A DNA stretch of 64,000 bases from Clostridia bacterium (GCA_900771345.1 CAAGNQ010000045.1:62001-126000), one strand, 5' to 3'; counted from the first letter of the stretch, positions 1 through 9,146 are shown. Notes: generated from the letters alone by a model not told the origin. Numbers and translations are program-made.

Positions 1-1
1 A

Positions 2-736
2 AGCAAGGAAATTAGAAGGTTTTTCGTGCCGAAGTCTGAAGATAGAATTTTAATCACTGCCGACTATTCGCAAATTGAACTTCGCCTTCTTGCAGCGTTT
101 TCTGAATGCAAAGGGTTGATTAGTGCATTTAAGGAGGGAGTTGACGTTCATTCGGTTACGGCGTCAAAAGTTTTCGGCGTACCTATTAAAGAAGTTACCC
201 CAAAAATGCGCTCTCAAGCAAAGGCTGTTAACTTCGGGATAATTTACGGAATAAGTGAGTACGGGCTTGCAAAGCAGTTAAAAATCGAGCCTTTTCTTGC
301 GCGCGAGTATATTTTGGCATATTTTAAAGAGTATCCTGAAGTTAAAGAATATATGGATAAAAACGTAGCGTTTGCCAAAGAGAACGGGTATGCGATTACA
401 CTATTAAAACGCCGTAGATATATTAAGGAACTTGCTCTTTCAAACTTTGCACTTCGTCAGTTTGGCGAAAGGGTGGCAATGAATATGCCTCTTCAGGGCA
501 GTAGTGCAGATATTATCAAACTTGCTATGCTCGGAGTATCTAAAAGACTAAAACAAGAAGGTTTAAAATCAGAACTTATTCTTCAAGTTCACGACGAACT
601 TATTATTGACGCCTTAAAAGAGGAAGAGGACAAGGTTAAACGCATTCTTGTTGAAGAAATGGAGGGCGCAACAAAACTTTCGGTTGCTCTAACGGTAAGC
701 GTGGGAGAAGGGCAAACGTGGTTTGACGCTAAATAA
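2..736 (+). CDS. polA: DNA polymerase I, C-terminal part (5' end outside window)
   Basis: Family A DNA polymerase, which fills gaps in repair and removes Okazaki primers. The frame is open from base 2, so the gene starts before the window; about 244 C-terminal residues are present. Visible are motif A (DYSQIELR, first metal-binding Asp), the O-helix (KAVNFGIIYG, with the Lys, Phe and Tyr that contact the incoming nucleotide) and motif C (QVHDEL, second metal Asp). These cover the palm and fingers; the 5' nuclease domain, if present, is off the edge. coaE starts 2 bases after the stop, and polA-coaE is a common pairing in Firmicutes. Confidence 0.97.
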   Translation, partial: SKEIRRFFVPKSEDRILITADYSQIELRLLAAFSECKGLISAFKEGVDVHSVTASKVFGVPIKEVTPKMRSQAKAVNFGIIYGISEYGLAKQLKIEPFLAREYILAYFKEYPEVKEYMDKNVAFAKENGYAITLLKRRRYIKELALSNFALRQFGERVAMNMPLQGSSADIIKLAMLGVSKRLKQEGLKSELILQVHDELIIDALKEEEDKVKRILVEEMEGATKLSVALTVSVGEGQTWFDAK

Positions 737-738
737 CT

Positions 739-1326
739 ATGGGAAATTATAAAAGATTTGCTATAACGGGTGGAATAGGCAGTGGAAAAACCTTTGCGTC
801 TAATATTCTAAAAGAGGCTGGGTACACGGTTATCTCTGCCGATAATATTACCACAAAACTTTATAAAAAAAGGAAAATAAGGCTTGTTCTAAAGGGCATT
901 TTTCCGTCAGCCATAAAGGGGATATTTCTTAAAATTGACCGAAAGGAAATTTCTAGAATTGCCTTTAACGACGATGCAAAGCACAAGCAACTTACAGACG
1001 CAATAACCCCTCTCGTAATGGAAGAAATCCGAAAAAAATGCAAGAAAATTAAGTCGGACGTTTTTGTTGAAGTTCCACTTTTATTCGAGTGCAACGAGCA
1101 GGATAATTTCGACGAGGTTTTGGTTGTTATGCGCCCACTTAAAGATAGAATAGAGAGCGTAAAAGTGCGCTCAAATCTTAGTGAAGAAGATATTGTAGCA
1201 AGAATGAATAGGCAGGTTGATTATAATAGTTTTGACCTTTCAAAACATATTATTCTACTTAATGATTGCGACGCAAAAAAGTTTAGAGAAAGGGTGCTCG
1301 ATATTGCAAAAAGTTTAATAAAATAG
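739..1326 (+). CDS. coaE: Dephospho-CoA kinase
   Basis: Catalyses the last step of coenzyme A synthesis, ATP-dependent phosphorylation of the 3'-hydroxyl of dephospho-CoA. The 195-residue length fits the family. The N-terminus has a P-loop (GGIGSGKT, about residues 11-18) followed by the family segment leading to an Asp (SADN). The middle carries VEVPLLFE, matching the conserved substrate-lid segment V(x)PLLFE. It starts 2 bases after polA and is probably co-transcribed with it. Confidence 0.94.
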   Translation: MGNYKRFAITGGIGSGKTFASNILKEAGYTVISADNITTKLYKKRKIRLVLKGIFPSAIKGIFLKIDRKEISRIAFNDDAKHKQLTDAITPLVMEEIRKKCKKIKSDVFVEVPLLFECNEQDNFDEVLVVMRPLKDRIESVKVRSNLSEEDIVARMNRQVDYNSFDLSKHIILLNDCDAKKFRERVLDIAKSLIK

Positions 1327-1387
1327 CAAAAATCCTAAAACACAATATTTTCTATAAGAGATTTTTAGATGTTTAGGAGGGGTAATA

Positions 1388-1588
1388 ATGTTCAAGTTTG
1401 ATAAATTGTTTTTGACAATGGATAAAAAGGGAGTATCTACGTATAGACTAAGAGAAGAATGTGGCATAGACAGCAAAACAGTTCGAAGATTGAGGGCAAA
1501 CCAGAATATTGAAATGAAAACTCTTGATAGAATTTGTGGCTTTTTAAATTGCAAAATAGAAGACGTGGTAGAGTTTATAAAAGACTAA
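1388..1588 (+). CDS. Small Xre/Cro-type HTH regulator
   Basis: A 66-residue protein that is essentially one Cro/C1-type helix-turn-helix domain: the helix pair around STYRLREECGIDSKTVRRL, then LDRICGFLNCKIEDVVEF, which matches the small HTH_26-type regulators of Firmicutes. A strong ribosome binding site (aggagg) lies just upstream. There is no partner gene beside it, so it is not obviously an antitoxin. It sits alone between coaE and a bidirectional terminator. The regulatory target is unknown. Confidence 0.8.
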   Translation: MFKFDKLFLTMDKKGVSTYRLREECGIDSKTVRRLRANQNIEMKTLDRICGFLNCKIEDVVEFIKD

Positions 1589-1611
1589 AAAATACTTTAT
1601 CTAAAAAAAAT

Positions 1612-1657
1612 AGCACACCAACATTCACAAAAGGTGAAAATCGGTGTGCTTTTTTTA
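1612..1657. terminator. Bidirectional rho-independent terminator
   Basis: The arms agcacacc (1612-1619) and ggtgtgct (1643-1650) pair perfectly. An A-run lies before and a T-run after, so it can stop the HTH gene on plus and the DUF2156-GNAT gene on minus. Confidence 0.85.
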
Positions 1658-3058
1658 ATTATTAAGGTCCTGACTAAAAAAGTAATGCGTATCGTTCTCG
1701 TGGGTTAATTTTAAGCCTAGTCTTTCAATGAGTTTTCGCGAGGGGAGATTTTCTTTATAGCACCTCGACTTTATTGTTTTTGCACCCAAAACTTTTTTAG
1801 CATATTCTATTAGTGCGCTAGCGCTTATTGTAGCGTAGCCTTTCCCTTGATGCTCTTTAAAAAACCTAAAGCCTATTTCCAAGCCACCAAAGTAGTCAAA
1901 ATTGTGCAAAACTAATTCGCCCACCAACTCGTCGTCATTAAGAACGGCAAAAGAAAACTCTTCACCCTTTTTCTTTAGTAGATTTTGAAAGTTAAAAAAA
2001 TACTCGGCACTAGGCGTTTGGTTTGCTAAATCCTCCCTGTAATCATATCCCCACCATTTGTTAAGATTATCGTCAAGATATAAATTTTTATAACTTTCTG
2101 CCTCTTTTAATTGTAGTTCACGAATAATAAGACAATCGGCTTTTATTTGTGAAAAGGGCTGTATTTTAGAAATAAGCGTTTTTACCGATAAAAAGACTTT
2201 TTCCTGAAGTTTTATGGGGTGATACTGCGTTTTAGAAATTCTAAGCCCAGTAATGCCACAGTCCTCTTCTCTGTTTATAAACTTTACTTTTTCTTTAGCG
2301 TTTGCCTTTGCAAACTCGTGCGCCATCGTAGGATATACGCCTGCATACTCTTTTAATGCTTTTTCGGTATGAACGACTAGCGTCTGCCCGACAATTTCTC
2401 CAACCGAAATAGCGATTACTTTTTCTCCCACTTTAATAAGCCCACCGACTTGATTAAATCTTTCCATATTCTCTATGAGTTCAAAGACCTTATCTTTTTC
2501 TACTCGCTCGCTCCAACTATCGTAAGTTCTCGATTTTTCATACTCGTAAAGAAAGGTTTTGATTCCCTCGTAATCGGATTCTTCAATATTTTTATAAATA
2601 TAATCTGGATAAAGTTTTTTGAACTTATTATAATGGTTTCTCTGCCCACTGAATTTTTTGCCCGAATAACTTTTAAAGTTTTCTGCGTCGTAAATATAAT
2701 CGCACCAGTCACGGCTAATCGTGCTTTCACAATCAAAATATCTGTTTTTTAAAAATTCTGCTTGCTCGTTTGTTAAACAGCAATAAGATAGAGGCAAAAA
2801 CTTTGCTCTCGAATATTTTTCTATCTCTAAAATTGCGCCTTCATGGTCTTTACCGATAGGATAATAAAAGCCGTTAGTTCCATCTTTAGATTTTTGATAC
2901 ATAATAAGAGTATGGTTATAAATAGCGTAATCAATCTTAAACTCGTCACGCCACATAAACCTTACTCCTAAAGTAAGGTCACAAATCTCGCCGTCACATA
3001 AAGCAAGATATTCTTTAATTTTATCGAAGTCTTTTCCTAATGGTAAAAATTTAAGCAT
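1655..3058 (-). CDS. DUF2156 (lysyl-PG synthase C-terminal type) fused to a GNAT acetyltransferase
   Basis: A 467-residue protein with two acyltransferase-fold parts. Residues about 1-290 resemble DUF2156, the aminoacyl-transfer domain related to phosphatidylglycerol lysyltransferase (SGKKFSGQRNHYNKFKK, then a late segment NREEDCGITGLRISK). Residues about 310-460 are a GNAT domain (EIGFRFFKEHQGKGYA holds the acetyl-CoA loop, followed by ENLPSRKLIERLGL). There is no membrane segment, so the N-terminal domain lacks the flippase part of MprF. Substrates are unknown. It lies downstream of the SPFH gene on the same strand, behind a likely terminator. Confidence 0.75.
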   Translation of the reverse strand: MLKFLPLGKDFDKIKEYLALCDGEICDLTLGVRFMWRDEFKIDYAIYNHTLIMYQKSKDGTNGFYYPIGKDHEGAILEIEKYSRAKFLPLSYCCLTNEQAEFLKNRYFDCESTISRDWCDYIYDAENFKSYSGKKFSGQRNHYNKFKKLYPDYIYKNIEESDYEGIKTFLYEYEKSRTYDSWSERVEKDKVFELIENMERFNQVGGLIKVGEKVIAISVGEIVGQTLVVHTEKALKEYAGVYPTMAHEFAKANAKEKVKFINREEDCGITGLRISKTQYHPIKLQEKVFLSVKTLISKIQPFSQIKADCLIIRELQLKEAESYKNLYLDDNLNKWWGYDYREDLANQTPSAEYFFNFQNLLKKKGEEFSFAVLNDDELVGELVLHNFDYFGGLEIGFRFFKEHQGKGYATISASALIEYAKKVLGAKTIKSRCYKENLPSRKLIERLGLKLTHENDTHYFFSQDLNN

Positions 3059-3076
3059 AATCTATTTCGTCAAACT

Positions 3077-3102
3077 AAAAGGGAAGAACTTTCTTCCCTT
3101 TT
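3077..3102 (-). terminator. Terminator after the SPFH gene
   Basis: The arms 3077-3087 and 3092-3102 pair (aaaagggaaga with tcttccctttt) with a short loop. On the minus strand a T4 ends the second arm. It closes the ftsH-to-SPFH unit and separates the DUF2156 gene. Confidence 0.65.
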
Positions 3103-3118
3103 ATTGTATTTTTAAAAC

Positions 3119-4000
3119 TTAATTTTTCTTTGCTGGTTTATCTTCTTCAACAACTGCCTTTAGGCTTGCTAAAAGACCGGTAATATTCTGAATTTCGCTA
3201 GGCACGATAATTTTAGTTGCATTCCCGTCAGCCATAACTTTAAGCGCGTCGTAACCTTTAAGGGTTAGATATGCTGAATTAGGATTTGCGTCGTTTATCA
3301 TTTTTATTGCCGTTGCAGTACCTTCAGCCTCTGCAATAACTGCCTTCTTTTTAGCCTCTGCACGAAGAATAAGCGCTTCCTTTTCGCCCTCGGCTACTAG
3401 GATATTACTGCGCTTTTCGCCCTCGGCTCTTAAGATTGCCTCACGGCGCTCACGCTCTGCCCTCATCTGCTTTTCCATTGCTTGCTGAATGTCTTTCGGT
3501 GGGAGAATGTTCTTTAATTCCACACGATTGATTTTAATTCCCCAAGGGTCGGTAGCCTCGTCAAGAATTATTCTCATTTTGCTATTTACCGTATCTCTTG
3601 AAGTGAGCGTTCCGTCAAGTTCAAGTTCACCAACGAGGTTACGAAGCGTTGTTGCAGTTAAGTTCTCTATTGCACGAATAGGGTCTTCAACACCGTAAGT
3701 AAATAGTTTAGCGTCGGTTATTTGAAAATATACGACGGTATCTATCTGCATAGTAACGTTATCTTTGGTGATAACAGGTTGTGGCGCAAAGTCTGCCACT
3801 CTCTCTTTTAGGCTTATAGGTGCGCCAACAGCTCTATCAAAAATAGGAAGTATGAAGTGCACGCCTGTGTTTAAGAGTCTATGAAATTTTCCAAGTCTCT
3901 CAATTACTACTGCCGTTGATTGACGAACAATCCTGACAGATGATACGAGTATTATAAATAATACTACTGCTAAAATTATAATCCAAACTATAGGTTCCAT
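3119..4000 (-). CDS. SPFH/Band-7 membrane protein (stomatin / QmcA-like)
   Basis: A 293-residue SPFH protein with an N-terminal membrane segment (about residues 5-25) facing a prohibitin-type domain. Motifs include RVADFAPQPVITKDNV and GVKINRVELKNILPP in slightly altered form. It then has a long charged coiled coil rich in Ala, Glu and Arg (about residues 165-235). Such proteins form oligomeric rings that organise membrane microdomains and often bind FtsH. Its start overlaps the stop of the NfeD gene by one base. The NfeD-SPFH pair is a classic conserved partnership, and here it shares a strand and probable operon with ftsH. Confidence 0.92.
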   Translation of the reverse strand: MEPIVWIIILAVVLFIILVSSVRIVRQSTAVVIERLGKFHRLLNTGVHFILPIFDRAVGAPISLKERVADFAPQPVITKDNVTMQIDTVVYFQITDAKLFTYGVEDPIRAIENLTATTLRNLVGELELDGTLTSRDTVNSKMRIILDEATDPWGIKINRVELKNILPPKDIQQAMEKQMRAERERREAILRAEGEKRSNILVAEGEKEALILRAEAKKKAVIAEAEGTATAIKMINDANPNSAYLTLKGYDALKVMADGNATKIIVPSEIQNITGLLASLKAVVEEDKPAKKN

Positions 4001-4428
4001 TATTTTACCTCCTCAACAACGTATTTATTGCCTTTTAAATTCTTTATTCTAACTATTGCGCCTTCGCTTATTTGATCTCTTTCATTATCACTAACAGCCG
4101 TCCAAACAACGTCGTTTATCTTAATTGTTCCAGGCTTATTAAAAGAAATTGAAGAAAGGAGCACAAATTCTTTGCCAAACTGCGAGTCGGCGTTTAACTT
4201 GCTATCGCCTTTATCAAAAAATCTTAAAACTATTTTTCTAAAACTTAATATCAATACTAACGACGCTAGTAAAAACACCGGAATATGTATATACCATTCA
4301 ACGCCACAAGACGATAGAATTAGCGATATTATTCCTCCACCCACAAACCAAATGGTGAGCATATCGGTCGTTAAAAACTCAACGACAAGCGCTAGCGCTA
4401 TAATCCCAACGTAAATATAAATCCACAT
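4000..4428 (-). CDS. NfeD family protein
   Basis: A 142-residue short-form NfeD protein. It has hydrophobic segments at about residues 3-20, 25-45 and 48-65, then a soluble C-terminal OB-fold (about residues 80-140, with INDVVWTAVSDN and GAIVRIKNLKGNKYVVEE). The long-form serine protease domain is absent. NfeD proteins work with SPFH proteins; the downstream SPFH start overlaps this stop by one base, implying translational coupling. It begins 18 bases after parB. Confidence 0.88.
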   Translation of the reverse strand: MWIYIYVGIIALALVVEFLTTDMLTIWFVGGGIISLILSSCGVEWYIHIPVFLLASLVLILSFRKIVLRFFDKGDSKLNADSQFGKEFVLLSSISFNKPGTIKINDVVWTAVSDNERDQISEGAIVRIKNLKGNKYVVEEVK

Positions 4429-4446
4429 TTTTGCTTACCTCTTATT

Positions 4447-5358
4447 CTAAAAATCCTTTTTTGAAGCCTTTAGGTATTCGAGAATTTCACTCAATCTATC
4501 AAGGTCGTCACGAGTATAGTAATCTATATATATTCTGCCCTTTTTATCGTTCCCGATTGCGTTGACCTTAGTTCCAAAAACCCTCTGCATATCCCCGATA
4601 AGTTCTTTAAGTTCGAGCGAAAGTTCTTGCTTAATCTTTTTCTTTTCCTTTTCTTCAGGTGGTGCAAAATATTCCTTAACGCTTCTTTCAACGTCACGAA
4701 CGGAAAGCCCGTCTTTAATGGCCTTTTCTGCTAGTTTTGTTTGGTCGGCGTTAGGCACTGAAATAAGCGCTCTTGCGTGGCCTGCCGAAAGTTCGCCGTT
4801 CGCCACCTTCTTGATTACTTCTGGAGATAGGGTTAGAAGACGAAGGGTGTTTGCAATTGCCGATCTTGACTTGCCTATTCTATCTGCAAGGTCTTCCTGC
4901 GTCATTCCATAATCGTTCATTAGTGAACGCATAGCAGTTGCCGCTTCTATAGGATTCAAGTCCTCTCTTTGCAAGTTTTCTATTAAAGAAATCTCTTTGA
5001 TTTGTTTTTCGGTATAATTTTTTACGATAACAGGCACTTTTTCTAGCCCTGCAAGTTTGCTCGCTCTAAAACGGCGCTCACCTGCAATAATCATATACCT
5101 ATCGCCACTCTTATTGACGATAATCGGCATAATTACACCGTGTTTAGATATTGAGTCGGCAAGTTCTTGAAGGGCTGTTGGCTCGAAAACCTTTCTAGGC
5201 TGGTTTGGGTTTGCAAAGATTTGACTAATCTCTATTTCGCTCACGCCCTCTCCCTTCTTTAACGGCTCTTCCTCAAACACTAGGCTTTTGCCGTAATCTT
5301 CCTCTGTTTCTGAAAATAATGCCGATAATCCTTTTCCTAATCCTCTATTTGGTTTCAT
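4447..5358 (-). CDS. parB: Chromosome partitioning protein ParB (Spo0J)
   Basis: Binds parS sites near the origin and, as a CTP-dependent clamp, slides along DNA to load SMC and engage ParA. At 303 residues it has the normal length. Visible are the N-terminal ParA-interacting segment (NRGLGKGLSALF), the CTP-binding motif GERRFRA (about residues 94-100), the ENLQRE motif (about residues 127-132) and an HTH around MTQEDLADRIGKSRSAIANTL. A C-terminal dimerisation segment ends the protein. The start is 15 bases after the parA stop. Its likely targets, four parS sites, lie about 3.5 kb upstream at 8862-8961. Confidence 0.97.
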   Translation of the reverse strand: MKPNRGLGKGLSALFSETEEDYGKSLVFEEEPLKKGEGVSEIEISQIFANPNQPRKVFEPTALQELADSISKHGVIMPIIVNKSGDRYMIIAGERRFRASKLAGLEKVPVIVKNYTEKQIKEISLIENLQREDLNPIEAATAMRSLMNDYGMTQEDLADRIGKSRSAIANTLRLLTLSPEVIKKVANGELSAGHARALISVPNADQTKLAEKAIKDGLSVRDVERSVKEYFAPPEEKEKKKIKQELSLELKELIGDMQRVFGTKVNAIGNDKKGRIYIDYYTRDDLDRLSEILEYLKASKKDF

Positions 5359-5373
5359 CTCTTTTCCTCTGTT

Positions 5374-6150
5374 TTAATTTTTCTTTGCCGGCTGGCGCTC
5401 TAAAAATTCTTCGGTGAGCGACAAGTATGCTTTCGCCCCCGAACACTTTGTATCATGCAACATTATCGGCACACCGTGGCTTGGTGCTTCTGCTAGCCTA
5501 ATATTTCTTGGAATTGCCGTTTCGTAAACGCGCTTGCCGAAAAATTTCTTTATCTCGGCAGAAATCTGCCTTGATATTATCGCCCTGTTATCGCTCATTG
5601 TGAGCACTACTCCCTCAATCTTTAGCGCTGGGTTTAGGTGCTTTACTACAAGTTTTATAGTATTCATAAGCTGACTCAATCCCTCAAGCGCATAGTATTC
5701 GCTCTGTATAGGAATTATAACCGTATCTGCCGATGCAAGCGCGTTGATTGTAAGTAAGCCAAGCGACGGTGGGCAGTCAATAGTGATGAAATCGTACGAG
5801 CCTCTTACCCTCTCGATTGCGCTTCTTAAAACGTGTTCACGATTCTTTATGTAAACAAGTTCAACCTCTGCTCCTGCCAAATCAATATTTGACGGCAAAA
5901 TGTCAAGATTATCTACCTGTGTTTTAATTGCAACGTCCTCAACAGGCACGTCGTCAATCATTACGTTATACACAGAGCGTTTAACCTCGCTTTTTGAAAA
6001 GCCAAGCCCACTCGTTGCGTTGCCTTGAGGGTCAAGGTCTATGATTAAACATTTATATCCCTTGCTCGCTAGGTATGCAGACATGTTCACGCAAGTAGTC
6101 GTCTTTCCTACCCCACCTTTCTGATTTGAAAAAGCAATTATTTTTCCCAT
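5374..6150 (-). CDS. parA: Chromosome partitioning ATPase ParA (Soj)
   Basis: A Walker-type ATPase that, with ParB, moves or regulates the origin; in Bacillus it also controls DnaA. The 258 residues show the deviant Walker A motif KGGVGKTT at about residues 11-18 with its signature first Lys. LIIDLDPQGNATSGLG follows (Walker A' region), then FITIDCPPSLGLLT (Walker B). It is downstream of ftsH by 30 bases and upstream of parB by 15 bases. Confidence 0.97.
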   Translation of the reverse strand: MGKIIAFSNQKGGVGKTTTCVNMSAYLASKGYKCLIIDLDPQGNATSGLGFSKSEVKRSVYNVMIDDVPVEDVAIKTQVDNLDILPSNIDLAGAEVELVYIKNREHVLRSAIERVRGSYDFITIDCPPSLGLLTINALASADTVIIPIQSEYYALEGLSQLMNTIKLVVKHLNPALKIEGVVLTMSDNRAIISRQISAEIKKFFGKRVYETAIPRNIRLAEAPSHGVPIMLHDTKCSGAKAYLSLTEEFLERQPAKKN

Positions 6151-6180
6151 AAAATTCTCCTCTATCTTTTGATTGCTCTT

Positions 6181-8283
6181 TTATTCTTTAGATTGTTCTT
6201 TAGGGTTGTCGTTTTCTGCTCCTGCGCCTTGCTCTTTATCGGCAGAATCGTCAGATTTTTTCGCCCTTTTCTTTTCCTCTATAATAATGTTTTTAGTTGC
6301 CTTTCTCTCAAAAGGGTTTTGAGATAGAGTGCGTTCGTTTTCGTCCATAAACGCCATAATCTCTTCTGGGCTCTTGCCCTCCATTATCATATCAACTTCC
6401 TCAGAGAAAATAGTCTCCCTTTCAACTAGAACTCTAGTCATTGTGTCTAAAAGGCTTCTGTGTTTTTTAAGCAGTTCTCTTGCCTTTTGTAAGCCGTTAT
6501 CCACGATAAGCCTAATCTCTTCGTCAATAATCGCAGCCGTTTCCTCACTGTAATTTACGTGTGACGCCATATCTCTGCCTATAAACACTTCTCTTTCCGA
6601 GCCATAAGAAATAGGTCCAACTCTATCGCTCATACCCCATTCGGTAACCATAAGTCTTGCTCGCTTTGTAACGGCTTGGATATCGCCTGACGCACCTGCT
6701 GAAATATCCTTTATCACAAGTTCTTCGGCAACGCGTCCACCAAGCGTCATAACTATATCGTCTAAAAGTTTGGCTTTGGTCAAATGATTATCGTCGTTAT
6801 CAGGTCTAGTCACAGTATAGCCTGCCGCCTGACCACGAGGAATAATTGATACTTCGTGAACAGGGTCGCAATGTGGCAATAATCTCGCTAGTATTGCGTG
6901 GCCTGCCTCGTGATAAGCAGTAATTCTCTTATCCGTTTCGGTCACAAGCCTGCTCTTCTTCTGAGGGCCCATAATAACTTTATTTATGCCTTCGTAAAGG
7001 TCTTTATTGTTTATAAATTTTCTGTTTGCTCTTGCAGCGAGTATCGCAGCCTCGTTCAATAGATTTTCAAGGTCTGCACCAGAAAAACCACTCGTCATTC
7101 TAGCAACCGTCTTAAAGTTTACGTCAGGAGCAAGAGGTTTGTTCCTTGAATGAACTTTTAAGATTGCCTCTCTGCCCTTAACGTCTGGAGTGTTAACGTA
7201 AATCTGTCTGTCAAATCTGCCTGGACGAAGAAGTGCTGGGTCTAAAATGTCTGCACGGTTTGTCGCAGCCATAACGATTATTCCGTCGTTTGTTTCAAAA
7301 CCGTCCATTTGAACAAGAAGTTGGTTTAGGGTTTGTTCTCTCTCGTCGTGTCCTCCACCCATTCCTGTTCCACGTTGACGACCAACGGCGTCTATTTCGT
7401 CAATGAATACGATACAAGGCATATTCTTCTTTGCCGCGTCAAATAAATCTCTTACTCTTGACGCACCCACGCCGACAAACATTTCCACAAAGTCAGAACC
7501 ACTTATAGAGAAAAACGGAACGCCTGCCTCACCGGCAACTGCCTTTGCAAACAAGGTTTTGCCCGTTCCCGGAGGGCCAACGAGTAGTACGCCCTTTGGA
7601 ATCCTTGCGCCAAGTTCTGAAAACTTTCTAGGATTTTTAAGAAAATCAACGACTTCTGCAAGTTCTTCCTTTTCTTCCTCTGCACCTGCAACGTCAGAAA
7701 ACCTAACCTTTAAGTCCTTGTTTACCCTAGCATTTGTTTTTGCAAAGTTCATTGCACCCTTTGTGCCACCCTGCGTTTGCATGATAATAAACAGAAAAAC
7801 TATTCCTATCAAAAGCGTGCCGAGAAGAGGCATAAGTGACGACCAAATCGAACCTTCATTCGGATTAGCCGCGCTAAAGGATACTCCTTCCTCACTTAAG
7901 TTGGTCACGATATACTGGCTATCAAAATTTCCTCTTAAAAAAACCGTTTCAAAACCTTTGCGCGCAACAACGTTTCCAGCATTGCCATAAACCTCAACGT
8001 CAAAGTTAACAACGTAACCGTCAATATAAACGTTGGTGATTTTTGCAGACGAATAATCGCCACTTAATGCTTTGCTTATTTGCCCTAGCCTTGAATTGTT
8101 TGAAATTTGCTCTTTAGTAAAGGTAGCATTCTCCACCTCGTCAAACTCGTCAATAATAGCGTATAGTTCTGAATAGTTTACCGTTGTTCTCGTATTTACG
8201 CACGTCTGCAACGACATTATGCCTACCACCGCCACAACAATTAGTAAAACAATCCAGAGCATTCTCGAATTTTTAGTCTTCAA
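6181..8283 (-). CDS. ftsH: ATP-dependent zinc metalloprotease FtsH
   Basis: A membrane-anchored AAA+ protease that degrades membrane and short-lived regulatory proteins. The 700 residues run as follows: a first membrane helix (about 8-26), an extracytoplasmic domain, a second helix (about 148-168), the AAA module with Walker A GPPGTGKT and Walker [11 protein letters not shown], the second region of homology ([20 protein letters not shown]), and the zinc motif HEAGH. A charged tail ends the protein. The start codon is TTG, supported by an upstream aaggag at good spacing. It heads a minus-strand run into parA, parB, nfeD and the SPFH gene. Confidence 0.97.
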   Translation of the reverse strand: MKTKNSRMLWIVLLIVVAVVGIMSLQTCVNTRTTVNYSELYAIIDEFDEVENATFTKEQISNNSRLGQISKALSGDYSSAKITNVYIDGYVVNFDVEVYGNAGNVVARKGFETVFLRGNFDSQYIVTNLSEEGVSFSAANPNEGSIWSSLMPLLGTLLIGIVFLFIIMQTQGGTKGAMNFAKTNARVNKDLKVRFSDVAGAEEEKEELAEVVDFLKNPRKFSELGARIPKGVLLVGPPGTGKTLFAKAVAGEAGVPFFSISGSDFVEMFVGVGASRVRDLFDAAKKNMPCIVFIDEIDAVGRQRGTGMGGGHDEREQTLNQLLVQMDGFETNDGIIVMAATNRADILDPALLRPGRFDRQIYVNTPDVKGREAILKVHSRNKPLAPDVNFKTVARMTSGFSGADLENLLNEAAILAARANRKFINNKDLYEGINKVIMGPQKKSRLVTETDKRITAYHEAGHAILARLLPHCDPVHEVSIIPRGQAAGYTVTRPDNDDNHLTKAKLLDDIVMTLGGRVAEELVIKDISAGASGDIQAVTKRARLMVTEWGMSDRVGPISYGSEREVFIGRDMASHVNYSEETAAIIDEEIRLIVDNGLQKARELLKKHRSLLDTMTRVLVERETIFSEEVDMIMEGKSPEEIMAFMDENERTLSQNPFERKATKNIIIEEKKRAKKSDDSADKEQGAGAENDNPKEQSKE

Positions 8284-8861
8284 TTTTGTATTCTCCTTGT
8301 TTGTTCGCTAAAAATATCATATCAGTTTATGATTAAAAAAACCTTGAAAACACCTATGAATTTGCGTTATAGAATATTATAGGTTTTTATTTATAATATT
8401 ATACTACATAATTGATTTTAAAACAATATTATTTTGAAGATTTGGCAATAAAAATAAAAAAAATTTTTTATTATATTTAATTTTTATTTTTTGCGCTTAA
8501 CATTTTGTTTTTGCGTCATACATTCATTGCGCTTTTAATATTTTTAGATTTATTAAACGCATTATGAAAATTATAAATTATTTTAAAAGCACTTCCACTT
8601 ATATTCAATAAAAAGTAATAAAATTTTTAAAAATTATTTATTATTTTTTACATTAAATAATTTTATTAATAATAAACCATGTAAAATCGTTTATATAATT
8701 GCCTACAAAATGCCTTTTAAAAAATGTCATTAAAACGCTCTGAGACAGAATGAGATGAATTTTTTTGTGGGAAATATTTTGCCTATTCTGTGTGAGAAAT
8801 GCCCTTTTGTTGTGTTAAAATTTTCTTAATATAAAATTTGCCTCCCTATTTATAAACATTT
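8284..8861. other. AT-rich gene-free region upstream of ftsH
   Basis: About 580 bases of very AT-rich sequence with long A and T tracts and no ORF with a ribosome binding site. It must contain the minus-strand promoter of ftsH near 8300-8340, but I could not fix a clear consensus. I found no clustered DnaA-box consensus here. Together with the adjoining parS array it forms an 863-bp gap that looks structural or regulatory. Confidence 0.6.
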
Positions 8862-8961
8862 TGTTTCACGTGAAACAATAATAAAAAACTGTTTCACGTG
8901 AAACAATAATAAAAAACTGTTTCACGTGAAACAATAATAAAAAACTGTTCCACGTGAAACA
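8862..8961. repeat. Array of four parS sites at 28-bp periodicity
   Basis: Three perfect copies of the 16-bp palindrome TGTTTCACGTGAAACA lie at 8862-8877, 8890-8905 and 8918-8933. A fourth copy at 8946-8961 reads TGTTCCACGTGAAACA. The start-to-start distance is exactly 28 bp each time, with 12-bp A/T spacers. The palindrome is identical to the Bacillus parS consensus bound by ParB/Spo0J. The fourth copy has one substitution that breaks the symmetry. parA and parB lie about 3 kb away, so the array is the probable origin-proximal ParB loading site. Confidence 0.96.
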
Positions 8962-9100
8962 ATTTAAAAATGGTTTAAATATAGTTTGAATAAAAATATC
9001 AATAAAATTATTTAAATAAAGCAAAACAATATAAAAATCCTTAATTTTATTTAAAAATTTATGAAAATAACTAGATTAAATTTGTTTTTTTGTATAAAAT

Positions 9101-9130
9101 AATAGCCTGCAATGTATTTTGCAGGCTATT
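9101..9130 (-). terminator. Terminator of the cvpA gene
   Basis: The perfect 12-bp arms 9101-9112 and 9119-9130 (aatagcctgcaa with ttgcaggctatt) lie directly downstream of the minus-strand CvpA gene. On the minus strand the second arm runs into a short T-rich stretch. Confidence 0.8.
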
Positions 9131-9146
9131 ATATATATTGTAACAC

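Noticed and set aside
1388..1588. HTH gene as an antitoxin
   Set aside because: No toxin-like gene is adjacent; the neighbours are coaE and a converging DUF2156-GNAT gene.
7403..7990. A plus-strand open frame of 195 codons
   Set aside because: It is the antisense shadow of ftsH and has no ribosome binding site or family match.
8462..8861. Possible oriC in the parS-side AT-rich gap
   Set aside because: No clustered DnaA-box-like sites were found, and the gap beside dnaN is a better candidate; kept only as a low-interest note.
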